A stretch of DNA of 28,374 bases from CF-161 sp035263645 (GCA_035263645.1 DATFRD010000138.1:1-28374), one strand, 5' to 3'; positions 7,730 to 16,193 are shown, counted from the first letter of the stretch. Notes: generated by a model from the letters alone, not told the origin. Made by a program: numbers and translations.

Positions 7730-9829
7730 TCAGCGCCCGCTCACCGCCGTGCCCAGCCCGGCCGGGCCGGCGGCCGGCCGCGCCCGGGCCAGGAAGCATG
7801 CCGCCTGGTGGCCGCCCTCCAGCTCCATGAGTGGCGGCTCCTCCGCGAAGCACCGGTCGAACGCGAGCGGGCAGCGGGTGTTGAACCTGCAGCCTGGGGG
7901 CGGATCCGCGGGGTTGGGCACGTCGCCGCGCACGGCAGCCCGGCGCCGGTCTCGCTCGACGGCCGGGTCGGGGACCGGGACGGTCGCCAGCAGGCCCTGG
8001 GTGTAGGGATGCTGCGGGTTCGCGTACAGGGTGTCGCGATCGGCCACCTCCACGATCTTGCCCAGGTACATCACCGCCACCCGGCTGCTCATGTGCCTGA
8101 CGATGCTGAGGTCGTGGCTGATCAGGACGTAGGTCAGGGCGAGCCGGTCCTGCAGGTCCTGCATCAGGTTCAGGATCTGGGCGCGCACCGAGACGTCCAG
8201 GGCGGACGTGGGCTCGTCGGCCACGATCAACGATGGATGCAGGGCCAGCGCCCTGGCCACGCCGACGCGCTGGCGCTGACCGCCGCTGAGCTGGTGAGGG
8301 TAGCGATCCGCCATCCCGGCGGCGAGGCCGACCATCTCGAGCAGCTCCCCCACCCGCCGGCCGGCCGCAGTCCGGTCCCCGACGCGGTGCACGGTCAGCG
8401 GCTCGGCGACCAGGTCCCGGATCGTCATACGCGGGTCCAGCGAGCCGTACGGGTCCTGGAAGACCATCTGCAGGCGGGGTCGCAGGCGCCGCAGCGCGTC
8501 TCCCGTCAGCGGCAGCAGCTCCCGGCCCTCGAAGACGACCCGCCCCGACGTTGCCGGCACCAGCCGCAGGAGCGCCCGGCCGGTCGTGGACTTGCCGCAG
8601 CCCGACTCGCCCACGATGCTCAGCGTCTGGCCGCGACCCACCTCGAACGTGACCCCGTCGACGGCGCGCAGCGGCCGCCGCGCCTGGAAGGGCAGGCCGC
8701 CGCCGAGTCGGAAGTGGACCTTCAGGTCCTCGACCCTGACCAGCGGCTCGTCGATCCGCCCCGCCGGCGCTGTCGGCGCTGTCGGCCCGGCCGCCGGGGC
8801 CGCCGCCGGGGCCGCCTCCGCGGCCGCCGCCGCGACCCGTGGGCGGACGGCTGAGAGGTCCGCCCAGCAGGCTGCCAGCTGGCCGGGCGCCTTCGGCTCC
8901 AGGGCGGGCGCGTCGACACGGCAGCGGTCCATGACGAACGCGCACCGGGGCGCGAACGAGCAGCCGGCCCCGGCGCCGTGTGGGTCCGGCAGGCCGCCCT
9001 CGATCGAGGCCAGGCGCCGTGTGCGCGGTCGGTCCAGGCGAGGGATGCACTCCAGCAGTCCCTTTGCGTAGGGGTGGCGGGGGTGGGCGAAGATGGTGCC
9101 CGTGGGCCCCGTCTCCACGATCCGGCCCGAGTACATGACCGCGATCCGGTCGGCGAGGCCGGCGACCACGCTCAGGTCGTGGCTGATCAGGATGAGGGAC
9201 GTGCGATGCTCGGCAGTCACGGCCCGCAGCAGCTCCAGGATCTGCGCCTGGATGCTCACGTCGAGCGCCGTTGTGGGCTCGTCGGCGACCAGCACGCGAG
9301 GCTCGCAGGAGAGCGCCATCGCGATCATGACCCTCTGCCGCATGCCCCCCGAGAGCTGGTGAGGGTAGCCGTCCAGCTGCCGCTCGGGGGTCGGGATGCC
9401 CACCGAGCCAAGCAGGTCCGCCGACCGCCGCCGGGCCGCCCGGCGCCCGAGGCCAAGATGGAGGCTCAGCATCTCCTCCATCTGGACGCCGACGGTCCGC
9501 ACCGGGTTGAGTGACGTCATCGGGTCCTGGAACACCATCGCTATCCGGCGTCCCCTGATCTCCCGCAGCTCCTCCTCGGCCAGGCTCAGCAGGTTCGAGC
9601 CCTCGAAGCGGACGGTCCCGGTCACCTCCGCCGGCGGCGAGGGGAGCAGGCGCAGCAGCGACAGCGCCGTCGCGCTCTTGCCGCAGCCGGACTCGCCCAC
9701 GATGGCCAGCGTCTCGGCCTCCCCGAGCGTGAAGCTGACGTCACGGACGGCGCGCAGCGGCCCGGCCGCGGTGCCGAACGTGACGGTCAGGCCCTCGACC
9801 GACAGCAGGGCGCCGGGGGGAGGTATCAA
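7730..9829 (-). CDS. Fused dipeptide/oligopeptide ABC transporter ATPase (DppD-DppF)
   Basis: One 699-residue protein carries two complete ABC ATPase units that are usually separate. Unit 1 has Walker A GESGCGKSAT (45-54), signature LSGGMRQR, Walker B VLVADEPTTALD and switch LISHD. Unit 2 repeats these with GESGCGKSTT, LSGGQRQR and LIVADEPTSALD. Each unit ends in the peptide-transporter extension (HPYAKGLL / HPYTQGLL) and a four-cysteine cluster (CSFAPRC...C and CRFNTRC...C); in some DppD homologues this binds an iron-sulfur cluster. An Ala/Pro-rich linker joins the units. The open frame runs to 10228, but homology begins at LLSVEGLTVTFG. The TTG at 9829 overlaps the upstream stop as TTGA, which I take as the coupled start, although no Shine-Dalgarno is visible. 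It energises the DppB/DppC pore encoded upstream. Confidence 0.9.
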   Translation of the reverse strand: MIPPPGALLSVEGLTVTFGTAAGPLRAVRDVSFTLGEAETLAIVGESGCGKSATALSLLRLLPSPPAEVTGTVRFEGSNLLSLAEEELREIRGRRIAMVFQDPMTSLNPVRTVGVQMEEMLSLHLGLGRRAARRRSADLLGSVGIPTPERQLDGYPHQLSGGMRQRVMIAMALSCEPRVLVADEPTTALDVSIQAQILELLRAVTAEHRTSLILISHDLSVVAGLADRIAVMYSGRIVETGPTGTIFAHPRHPYAKGLLECIPRLDRPRTRRLASIEGGLPDPHGAGAGCSFAPRCAFVMDRCRVDAPALEPKAPGQLAACWADLSAVRPRVAAAAAEAAPAAAPAAGPTAPTAPAGRIDEPLVRVEDLKVHFRLGGGLPFQARRPLRAVDGVTFEVGRGQTLSIVGESGCGKSTTGRALLRLVPATSGRVVFEGRELLPLTGDALRRLRPRLQMVFQDPYGSLDPRMTIRDLVAEPLTVHRVGDRTAAGRRVGELLEMVGLAAGMADRYPHQLSGGQRQRVGVARALALHPSLIVADEPTSALDVSVRAQILNLMQDLQDRLALTYVLISHDLSIVRHMSSRVAVMYLGKIVEVADRDTLYANPQHPYTQGLLATVPVPDPAVERDRRRAAVRGDVPNPADPPPGCRFNTRCPLAFDRCFAEEPPLMELEGGHQAACFLARARPAAGPAGLGTAVSGR

Positions 9830-11067
9830 ACGGCGGACGGCCTCGAGCCGGCCGCAGCGGCGGTCTCGAGCCGGTCGCGATGGACCCGCCCCGCCTTCAT
9901 CACCAGCGCCGGCCGCTGCATGACCGTGATGTCGGCGAGCGGGTCCCCCGGCACCAGCAGCAGGTCCGCCTGCAGCCCGGCCTGGACGCTGCCGACCAGG
10001 TGGTCGAGGCGCAGCAGGCGGGCCGCGCTGGACGTCGCGGCCACGATCGCCCGCATCTCGCCCAGGCCGAACTCCACCATCCTGGCCAGCTCGAGGGCCA
10101 GGTCGCCGTGCGGGTTGAACGGGGTGCCGGCGTCCGTGCCGGCGGCGATCCGCAGGCCCGACCGGACGGCGAGCGCAAAGCTCTCGCGGTGGTGGCCCGC
10201 CTCGGCCTCCGCCTTGCGCACCACCCATTCGGGGATGCCCCGTCCCCGGCCGTTGTTCACGATCTGGTCGACGGCGATGAGCGTCGGCACCATGTAGGCG
10301 TCGTTCTTGAGCGCCAGGTCGACGGCCTCGTCGTCGAGGTAGAAGCCGTGCTCGATCGAGTCGATGCCGGCCCTGAGCGCGTTCTTGATGCCGCGGTTGC
10401 CGATCGCGTGCGAGGCGATGGGCCGGCCGGCCTTGTGCGCCTCCTCGACGGCGGCCTGCAGCTCCTCGAGCTGGAACGTGGTCTGGCTGGGGTCGACGCC
10501 GGGAGTGAGCACGCCGCCCGTCGCCATCACCTTGATGAAGTGGGCGCCGCCCTTGATCTCCGCGCGGACCGCCTTGCGGACCTCGTCGGGGCCGTCGGCC
10601 TCGCGGCCGATGAAGTGGCCGTGGCCGCCGGTCATGGTCACGACCCGGCCGGCCGCCCGGACCCGCGGCCCGTCGATCAGCCCCCGGTCGACGGCCTTGG
10701 AGATCTCCAGCGCGATCTGGCTGGCCGCGCCGCAGTCACGGATGGTGGTGACGCCGGCCTCCAGCGCCAGGCGCGCGTTGAGGACGCCGCGGATCGTCGC
10801 GATCGGCACCGTGTCCTCGACGACCTGGGCGAAGAGGTCCGCGGCCCCGTCGTTGCAGAGGTGGGCGTGGCAGTTGATCAGGCCCGGCAGCAACGTGTGT
10901 CCTCGGCCCTCCACGACCCTGCCCTCGCCCGGCGTGGGCGCATGCGCGGCCGGGCCGACCCAGGCGATGCGCTCGCCCTCCACGACCACCGCCGCGTCCC
11001 GGACGGGTGGGCCGCCGAGGCCGTCGACGAGGCTGACGTCGCGCATGAGGTACGTCGTTTCGCCCAT
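9826..11067 (-). CDS. Metal-dependent amidohydrolase (prolidase/imidazolonepropionase-like)
   Basis: This 413-residue TIM-barrel hydrolase of the amidohydrolase superfamily has all expected metal-site residues: H67 and H69 in NCHAHL, the probable carboxylated Lys179 in HFIKVMATGG, H220 in SHAIGNRG, H240 in SIEHGFYL and D312 in AGTDAGTP. This pattern is typical of the branch that includes bacterial Xaa-Pro/Xaa-Arg dipeptidases of the Sgx9260 type as well as imidazolonepropionase-like enzymes. The TGGHGHF stretch near 146 is also usual there. The ATG at 11067 is backed by GGAGG 8 nt upstream. It lies 18 bp behind the lactonase gene, and its stop is fused to the start of the transporter ATPase. 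A role in cleaving an imported dipeptide or cyclic amide is inferred from this context. Confidence 0.88.
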   Translation of the reverse strand: MGETTYLMRDVSLVDGLGGPPVRDAAVVVEGERIAWVGPAAHAPTPGEGRVVEGRGHTLLPGLINCHAHLCNDGAADLFAQVVEDTVPIATIRGVLNARLALEAGVTTIRDCGAASQIALEISKAVDRGLIDGPRVRAAGRVVTMTGGHGHFIGREADGPDEVRKAVRAEIKGGAHFIKVMATGGVLTPGVDPSQTTFQLEELQAAVEEAHKAGRPIASHAIGNRGIKNALRAGIDSIEHGFYLDDEAVDLALKNDAYMVPTLIAVDQIVNNGRGRGIPEWVVRKAEAEAGHHRESFALAVRSGLRIAAGTDAGTPFNPHGDLALELARMVEFGLGEMRAIVAATSSAARLLRLDHLVGSVQAGLQADLLLVPGDPLADITVMQRPALVMKAGRVHRDRLETAAAAGSRPSAV

Positions 11068-11085
11068 CGTTCGAGCCTCCCTGAC

Positions 11086-11844
11086 TCAGGTGTAGTAGGC
11101 CGGGACCTTGCGCAGCCGGCGCCACTGGTCCGGGTCGTGGCCGTAGACCATGAGGGCGTCTGACTCGTCAGCGATCCTGAGCAGCTTCTGAGCGCTCTCC
11201 CTGGCCACCTCGGGCTCCGCCTGCCCGCCCCAGGCGTCGTGGTCGAGGTTGTCCTGGCAGTAGATCGCGTCGCTGCAGAGCAGCACGTTGCCGTCGCTCT
11301 TCAGGCTGACCAGGAGCGACTGGTGCCAGGGCGCGTGGCCGGGGGTCAGGATGGTCCTGACACCCGGGAACAGCTCGGGCTCGCCGTCGATCAGCTCGTA
11401 CTTCAGCCCCGGGATGTCGAAGTACTCGCTGGGGAAGGCCGGGTGCTCCTTCGCGACCTCGAAGTGCTGCCGCTGGACGAAGATCGTGGCGTCCTTGAAC
11501 AGCTCGTTGTTGCCAGCGTGGTCGAAGTGCAGGTGCGTGTTGATGACGTAGCGGATGTCCTGGGGAGAGAGGTCCAGCTCGGCCAGCCGGCGCACGATGG
11601 AGTCCTCCGGGCGCATGCAGGGAAGCAGGACCTTGCCCACCTCCTGGCCCCGAAACGTGTACTCGGGGTCGTCGACGTGCCTGCGGTGCATGCCCGTGTC
11701 GATCAGCACGTTCGTGCCGTCGTCCATCTGGAGCAGGTACGCGGGGATCGGGATGTGGACCCGGCGCCCGTCGTCCACGCCCGGCGAGATCACGGCGCCC
11801 TTGTCGATGCAGGCCTCGCCCAGGAAGAGGATGTACAGCTTCAT
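11086..11844 (-). CDS. AiiA/AttM-type N-acyl homoserine lactonase family metallohydrolase
   Basis: This is a metallo-beta-lactamase-fold hydrolase of 252 residues, practically the length of Bacillus AiiA. The dinuclear zinc site is complete and almost identically numbered: HLHFDH (H104, H106, D108, H109), H170, D192 and H236. Tyr195 stands three residues after D192, matching the AiiA tyrosine that assists lactone opening. The N-terminal stretch KLYILFLGEACIDKGAVISPG also fits the family. The predicted reaction is lactone ring opening, which inactivates acyl-homoserine lactone signals, but family members also hydrolyse other lactones. A GGAGGG lies 6 nt before the ATG, which overlaps the preceding permease stop as ATGA. 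Its place between peptide-permease and amidohydrolase genes suggests a catabolic rather than purely signalling role. Confidence 0.88.
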   Translation of the reverse strand: MKLYILFLGEACIDKGAVISPGVDDGRRVHIPIPAYLLQMDDGTNVLIDTGMHRRHVDDPEYTFRGQEVGKVLLPCMRPEDSIVRRLAELDLSPQDIRYVINTHLHFDHAGNNELFKDATIFVQRQHFEVAKEHPAFPSEYFDIPGLKYELIDGEPELFPGVRTILTPGHAPWHQSLLVSLKSDGNVLLCSDAIYCQDNLDHDAWGGQAEPEVARESAQKLLRIADESDALMVYGHDPDQWRRLRKVPAYYT

Positions 11845-12764
11845 TGCAAGCCCTCCATGCCGACCTGCTGCACCAAGTCCCGCCAGTGGCTGTGCGGCTC
11901 GAGCACGGCGGCGATGTGGTCACCGAGGTAGTTGCTGGCCAGGATGACGAGCGTGATCGCCAGGCCGGGGAAGGTGGACGTCCACCAGGCCAGCTGCAGC
12001 CAGTCCTTGCCGGCCGCGAGGTCGGCGCCCCACTCCGGAGTCGGCAGCTTGACTCCGAAGCCCAGGAAGTTGAGCGTGGTCGCCGTCAGGAGCGCCCAGC
12101 CGATCGCGCTGCTGGCGACGACGACGACCTGGGTGGCGACGTTGGGCAGGATGTGGCGGCCGACGATCCAGCGGCTCGTGCAGCCGATGCTCTGCGCCGC
12201 GGTCACGTAGTCACGGCCCCGGACGGCGAGGGTCGAGCCGTACACCACGCGGGCGAACACCGGAACGAACGCGATGCCGATCGCCACCATCACGTTGAGC
12301 AGGCCGGAGCCGATGATCGTCACCACGATCAGCGCCAGCAGCAGGCCCGGAAAGGCCAGCAGGACGTCCATCGTCCGCATGATCAGGCCGCTGATCCAGC
12401 GGCTGGAGTAGCCGGCGACCAGCCCCAGCGGCACGCCCACCGCGGTCGAGATGCCGATGCCGACGACCGGCGCGGCCAGGGTCAGCCGCGCCCCCCAGAG
12501 GATCCTGCTCAGCACGTCGCGGCCGAACTGGTCGGTGCCGAACGGATGCCGGAGGCCGGGCCCGGCGAGGGTGTCCGAGGTGACGTGGACCGGGTCGTAC
12601 GGCGAGATCAGCGGGGCCACCAGCGCGAGGAGCACGAGCAGGAGCAGGAAGGCGACGGAGGCCACGCCGAAGCGGTCGCCGGTCAGCAGCGCGCGCCGCA
12701 CGACCACGACGGCGTGGGCCAGCCGGGCCGGCGGCCGCGCGACGGCCGGAGCCGCGCCGGTCAC
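11841..12764 (-). CDS. dppC: Dipeptide/oligopeptide ABC transporter permease, DppC type
   Basis: This is an inner-membrane permease of the peptide/nickel importer family, 307 residues. It has the DppC N-terminal pattern: one transmembrane helix (SVAFLLLLVLLALVAPL) followed by SPYDP, then HPFGTDQFGRDVLSRILWGAR. This is followed by five membrane helices and the EAA loop (YVTAAQSIGCTSRWIVGRHILPN region) that docks on the ATPase. The start is taken as the GTG at 12764, which overlaps the stop of the DppB gene as GTGA. A longer frame to 13316 merely shadows dppB. The stop overlaps the lactonase start. It works with the adjacent DppB, the lipoprotein and the fused ATPase. Confidence 0.93.
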   Translation of the reverse strand: MTGAAPAVARPPARLAHAVVVVRRALLTGDRFGVASVAFLLLLVLLALVAPLISPYDPVHVTSDTLAGPGLRHPFGTDQFGRDVLSRILWGARLTLAAPVVGIGISTAVGVPLGLVAGYSSRWISGLIMRTMDVLLAFPGLLLALIVVTIIGSGLLNVMVAIGIAFVPVFARVVYGSTLAVRGRDYVTAAQSIGCTSRWIVGRHILPNVATQVVVVASSAIGWALLTATTLNFLGFGVKLPTPEWGADLAAGKDWLQLAWWTSTFPGLAITLVILASNYLGDHIAAVLEPHSHWRDLVQQVGMEGLQ

Positions 12765-13696
12765 GAGCGCACCCAGGAGAGGCGGATCCGGGGATCCAGG
12801 AATCCGTACGCGAGGTCGACCGCAAGGTTGATCAGGATGTAGACCACGGCGATGAAGAGGACGACGCTCTGCACCACCGGGATGTCCTTGGCCTGGATCG
12901 CCTGGACCAGGTAGCTGCCGATGCCGGGTCGGCCGAAGATGACCTCCACGACCACGGCCCCGCTCAGCACGTTCCCGAACTGGAGGCCGAGGATCGTCAC
13001 GACGGGGATCAGCGCGTTCTTCAGCGCGTGCCGGTACAGCATCGCCCGCTCGGACAGGCCCTTGGCCCTGGCCACCTGCATGTACGGCTGCTGGTAGATC
13101 TCGACCAGGTTGTTGCGCAGCAGCCGCGCGATGATCGCCGAGAGGCCCCAGCCCAGCGAGACGGCAGGCAGGACGATGGAGTTCCACGACCCCTCGCCCA
13201 GCGAGGGCAGCAGGCGCAGGTTGACGGCGAAGACCAGGACGAGGATCAGGGCGAACCAGAAGTAGGGCACGGCCACGCCCAGCACGGCGAAGCCGCTGGT
13301 CAGCCGATCCGCCCACGTGCCGGGCCGGACCCCGCCCACGATGCCCGCCGGCATGCCGATCGCGACGGCCACCAGCATGGCCGCCAGCGTCAGCTCCAGG
13401 GTGTCCGGGAAGCGCTGGGCGATCTCCTCGGCGACCGGCCGGTTCGTGATGAAGGACTGGCCGAGGTCGCCGTGGGCGAGCCGGCCCAGGTAGGCCAGGT
13501 ACTGCACCGGCAGCGGCTGGTCGAGGCCCAGCTCCGCGCGCAGGCGGGCGATCTGCTGCGGCGTCGGGTTGGAGCCGAACAGCAGGATCTGCGCCGGGTC
13601 GCCGGGGATCAGGTGCAGGATCAGGAAGACCAGCACCGTCACCCCGAGGAGGACCGGCAGCGCGATCGTCAGGCGCCGGGCCAGCAGCCGGAGCAT
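12761..13696 (-). CDS. dppB: Dipeptide/oligopeptide ABC transporter permease, DppB type
   Basis: This is an inner-membrane permease of 311 residues. Its N-terminus (RLLARRLTIALPVLLGVTVLVFL, then HLIPGDPA) and the region GLDQPLPVQYLAYLGRLAHGDLG are diagnostic for DppB/OppB. Six membrane helices are visible, and the EAA loop lies at QVARAKGLSERAMLYRHALKN. The C-terminus, AYGFLDPRIRL, is the usual family ending. The ATG directly follows the TAG of the binding-protein gene (13697-13699) with no spacer, and the end overlaps dppC. Gene order lipoprotein-B-C-...-DF matches standard peptide-uptake operons, except for the two hydrolase genes inserted before the ATPase. Confidence 0.94.
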   Translation of the reverse strand: MLRLLARRLTIALPVLLGVTVLVFLILHLIPGDPAQILLFGSNPTPQQIARLRAELGLDQPLPVQYLAYLGRLAHGDLGQSFITNRPVAEEIAQRFPDTLELTLAAMLVAVAIGMPAGIVGGVRPGTWADRLTSGFAVLGVAVPYFWFALILVLVFAVNLRLLPSLGEGSWNSIVLPAVSLGWGLSAIIARLLRNNLVEIYQQPYMQVARAKGLSERAMLYRHALKNALIPVVTILGLQFGNVLSGAVVVEVIFGRPGIGSYLVQAIQAKDIPVVQSVVLFIAVVYILINLAVDLAYGFLDPRIRLSWVRS

Positions 13697-15373
13697 CTAC
13701 ATACTGGCGCCGTGGAAGAGGGGGAACGCGTTGACGGTGAACTTCACTCCCTTCAGCGCCGACGTGCCGACAAAGAGCCCGTCCGAGTTGTAGATCGGGA
13801 TGATGACGGCCGCCTGCATGATGGTCCGGTTGGCCTGCTGGTAGAGGCCTGCGCGGGTGGCGGAGTCCGAGGTCCCGTTGGCCCTGGTGACGAGGGCGTC
13901 GAGGTCCGGGTTGGCGTAGTGCTCCCAGTTGAAGCCGTGCGCGATCTGGTCGGCACCGAAGATCGCCCTGACGAAGTAGGGGTCGACGTCGTAGTAGAAG
14001 AAGTCGGCAAGGTGCTGGTCGCCGCGGTTGTAGGCGTCGCCCACAGCCGGGAACGACTGGTCACTGATGTCCACCACGATGCCGACGTCCCGGAACTGGG
14101 ACTGCATCAGCTGCGAGATGCCGTCGAAGCCGAAGCCCGCGATGTTGATGAAATTGAGCTTCATCGGCTGCCCGTTCTTCTGGCGCATCCCGTCCGAGCC
14201 CTTGGCCCAGCCCGCCTGATCGAGCAGCTGGCCCGCCCTGGTAGGGTCGTGGGAGTAGAGGCCCTGGAGCGACGTGTCGTAGCCGGGGGTGATGGGCGTG
14301 AAGATCTGGTCGGCGGCCGTGTGCAGGCCGAAGAACAGCGTCTTGATGATCGCCTGCTGGTCGGTGGCGTACTGCAGCGCCTTGCGCACGTTGAGGTCGT
14401 CGGTCGGCGACTTCTGCGCGTTGACCATGATGTTCCACGGCATCCCGGTCGAGGGCACCTGGTAGACGGTGTACTGGGAGCTGCCCTTGACCTTGGCGAT
14501 GTCCTGCGGGTTCAGGTTGGGCGCGAAGTGGATCTCCCCGGTCTGCAGCGCGTTGAAGCGGGCGCCCGGGTCGGCCAGGATGCGGAACGTGATCTCGCTC
14601 AGCAACGGCGCGCCGGTGCGGATGGGCGCCGGCCCCCACGCGTAGTCCGGGTTGCGCTCGACGGTCACGTGCTGGCCGACCACGTACTCCTTGAACTTGA
14701 ACGGTCCGGTGCCGACCGGGTGCTTGGCGAAGTCCGCCCCGTACTTCTGCAGCGCGGCGGGCGAGATCATGGAGAAGCCGGCCACCTCGTTGAGGAAGGC
14801 CGCATTCGGCTCTGAGAACACCACCTTCGCGGTGTACTGGTCGACGACCTGGGTCTCCTTGTACGGCCCCAGGGCGGCGGCCGCCGACTTGGACTTCGTG
14901 TTGGGGTCGACGATGTGGTCGAACGTGACCTTGACAGCGTTGGCGTCGAACGCCGTGCCGTCGTGGAACTTGACGTCCTTGCGCAGGTGGAACGTGTAGG
15001 TGGTGGCGTCGGTGGAGACCTCCCACGACTGGGCCAGGCCTGCGGAGAAGCTGCTGGAGCTGCGCCCGGGCAGGCTCCAGATCAGGTGGTCGAAGACGCA
15101 CTGGCTGATCGTGCCGACGGTGATGAGGCCGCTGGCTGACGGATCCAGCGTGTCGGGCTCCTGGAAGACCGCCATGGTCATCTTCTGGCTGGCGCTCGAG
15201 CTCGACGACGTGGTGCCCGAGCTGCACGCCTCCAGGAAGGCCGCGATGCCGCCGCCGCCCAGGGCCAGGCCCCCGGCGGCGCCCATCAGGCCCACGAAGC
15301 CGCGTCGCGTCAGGTGGTCCGGGGGCCCCGTCGCCAGCTTGCGCCGAACATCGATCCGTTCACCTTCCCTCAT
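13697..15373 (-). CDS. Peptide ABC transporter substrate-binding lipoprotein (family 5), Tat-type signal
   Basis: This is the extracytoplasmic binding protein of the peptide transporter, 558 residues. The N-terminus carries a twin-arginine signal (TRRGFVG, Arg23-Arg24), a Gly/Ala-rich hydrophobic core and a lipobox LEAC with the lipidation Cys at 50. The glutamate at -2 is unusual for a lipobox. A serine-rich tether (TTSSSSSAS) follows. The mature part shows family-5 (DppA/OppA) marks: EPDTLDPSAS, TYTFHLRKDVKFHDGTAFDANAV, the SxxN-like FNALQTGEI and LNVRKALQYATDQQAI. The ATG at 15373 follows AGGGG at close spacing; a GTG at 15412 and an ATG at 15385 are in frame upstream. It is the first gene of the operon, divergent from the Lrp-type regulator gene. 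Confidence 0.92.
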   Translation of the reverse strand: MREGERIDVRRKLATGPPDHLTRRGFVGLMGAAGGLALGGGGIAAFLEACSSGTTSSSSSASQKMTMAVFQEPDTLDPSASGLITVGTISQCVFDHLIWSLPGRSSSSFSAGLAQSWEVSTDATTYTFHLRKDVKFHDGTAFDANAVKVTFDHIVDPNTKSKSAAAALGPYKETQVVDQYTAKVVFSEPNAAFLNEVAGFSMISPAALQKYGADFAKHPVGTGPFKFKEYVVGQHVTVERNPDYAWGPAPIRTGAPLLSEITFRILADPGARFNALQTGEIHFAPNLNPQDIAKVKGSSQYTVYQVPSTGMPWNIMVNAQKSPTDDLNVRKALQYATDQQAIIKTLFFGLHTAADQIFTPITPGYDTSLQGLYSHDPTRAGQLLDQAGWAKGSDGMRQKNGQPMKLNFINIAGFGFDGISQLMQSQFRDVGIVVDISDQSFPAVGDAYNRGDQHLADFFYYDVDPYFVRAIFGADQIAHGFNWEHYANPDLDALVTRANGTSDSATRAGLYQQANRTIMQAAVIIPIYNSDGLFVGTSALKGVKFTVNAFPLFHGASM

Positions 15374-15477
15374 GGCGCCCCTCATCGAATCGGTCTCGGG
15401 TCGTGCCCGCACCGTCCTGGTGTCAACCGGGCTCGACGAATGCCCGGCTCGCCGGAGTATAGCAAGAAGAAGGTCAG
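15374..15477. promoter_or_regulatory. Divergent control region between the peptide operon and the Lrp regulator
   Basis: This 104-bp region separates the two divergent starts. A perfect TTGACA reads leftwards at 15426-15421, but no matching -10 stands 17 bp further on. Rightwards, TATAGC at 15458-15463 is a plausible -10 for the regulator, and AGAAGG precedes its ATG by 4 nt. No clear inverted repeat for Lrp binding was seen; Lrp sites are degenerate. Confidence 0.35.
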
Positions 15478-16086
15478 ATGGCCATAGGAGTTGTCATAGA
15501 CAAGGCGACAGCGCAGAATTGCTTTCCAAACGTGCCAGAATCACCCGCTCTCTCGCCGGCTCCGAACACCGATGCCGTCACCCTGGACGACGTCGACCTG
15601 GCCATCCTCGAGCTCCTGGTGCAGGACGCCAGGGCCTCCCAGCGGCGGATCGCCCGCGAGGTCGGGATGTCGCCTCCGGCGGTGGCGGAGCGCATCGCCC
15701 GCCTGGAGCGCACCGGCGTCATCCGCGGCTATCGAGCCGAGATCGACCGGTCGCTCCTGGGCTTCTCCCTCGTCGCGTACGTGAGCGTCGTGGCCGTCAA
15801 CACGCTGAAGCACCCCGACGACGTGCTCACGGCACTGAGAGCGCTGCCCGAGGTGGAGGACGTGACGATCGTCGCCGGGCCCATGGACCTGATCCTGCGC
15901 CTGCGCGTCCGCGACCACGAGCACCTGCGGCGCTGTCTGTTCGACAGCATCTGGCAGCTGCCCGGCATCAACCGCACCGAGACGTTCCTCTGGCTGCGGC
16001 AGGCCCAGCCCAAGCCGATCGACCTGGAGCTGATCAAGACCCTCCGGTCAGGGCCCGCCGCCCGCGGCCAGCGGGACGGGCGCTGA
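15478..16086 (+). CDS. Lrp/AsnC family transcriptional regulator
   Basis: This is a DNA-binding regulator that usually senses an amino acid. The N-terminal helix-turn-helix (about residues 36-85) contains LDDVDLAILELLVQDARASQ and the recognition segment VGMSPPAVAERIARLERTGVIRGY, classic for the family. The C-terminal half (about 95-175) is the RAM effector-binding domain, with FSLVAYVSVVAV, LPEVEDVTIVAGPMDLILRLRV and NRTETFL. At 202 residues it is longer than the usual 150-165, because about 33 non-conserved residues precede the DNA-binding domain. An in-frame GTG at 15532 would shorten it but has no Shine-Dalgarno. Divergence from the peptide operon makes control of that operon by an imported amino acid or peptide product the likeliest role. 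Confidence 0.93.
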   Translation: MAIGVVIDKATAQNCFPNVPESPALSPAPNTDAVTLDDVDLAILELLVQDARASQRRIAREVGMSPPAVAERIARLERTGVIRGYRAEIDRSLLGFSLVAYVSVVAVNTLKHPDDVLTALRALPEVEDVTIVAGPMDLILRLRVRDHEHLRRCLFDSIWQLPGINRTETFLWLRQAQPKPIDLELIKTLRSGPAARGQRDGR

Positions 16087-16114
16087 GTACGCCGGCGCAC
16101 CGGCCCGGATTACT

Positions 16115-16146
16115 GCAGTCGCCAGACCGCCAGCTCTGCCGACTGC
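16115..16146 (+). terminator. Strong hairpin downstream of the Lrp gene
   Basis: GCAGTCG (16115-16121) pairs with CGACTGC (16140-16146). Inside a C.C mismatch, CAGA (16123-16126) pairs with TCTG (16135-16138), leaving an 8-nt loop. It begins 28 bp after the Lrp stop. There is no T-run, so it may be a Rho-assisted terminator or a transcript-stabilising stem. The rest of 16087-16193 shows nothing I can name. Confidence 0.4.
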
Positions 16147-16193
16147 GGAACGACCGGCCCTGGCGAACCTGAGTAGCGTGGGCGACATCGAGC

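Noticed and set aside
13028..14815. 595-residue plus-strand open frame
   Set aside because: It lies antisense to the DppB and binding-protein genes and shows no domain; typical antisense shadow in high-GC DNA.
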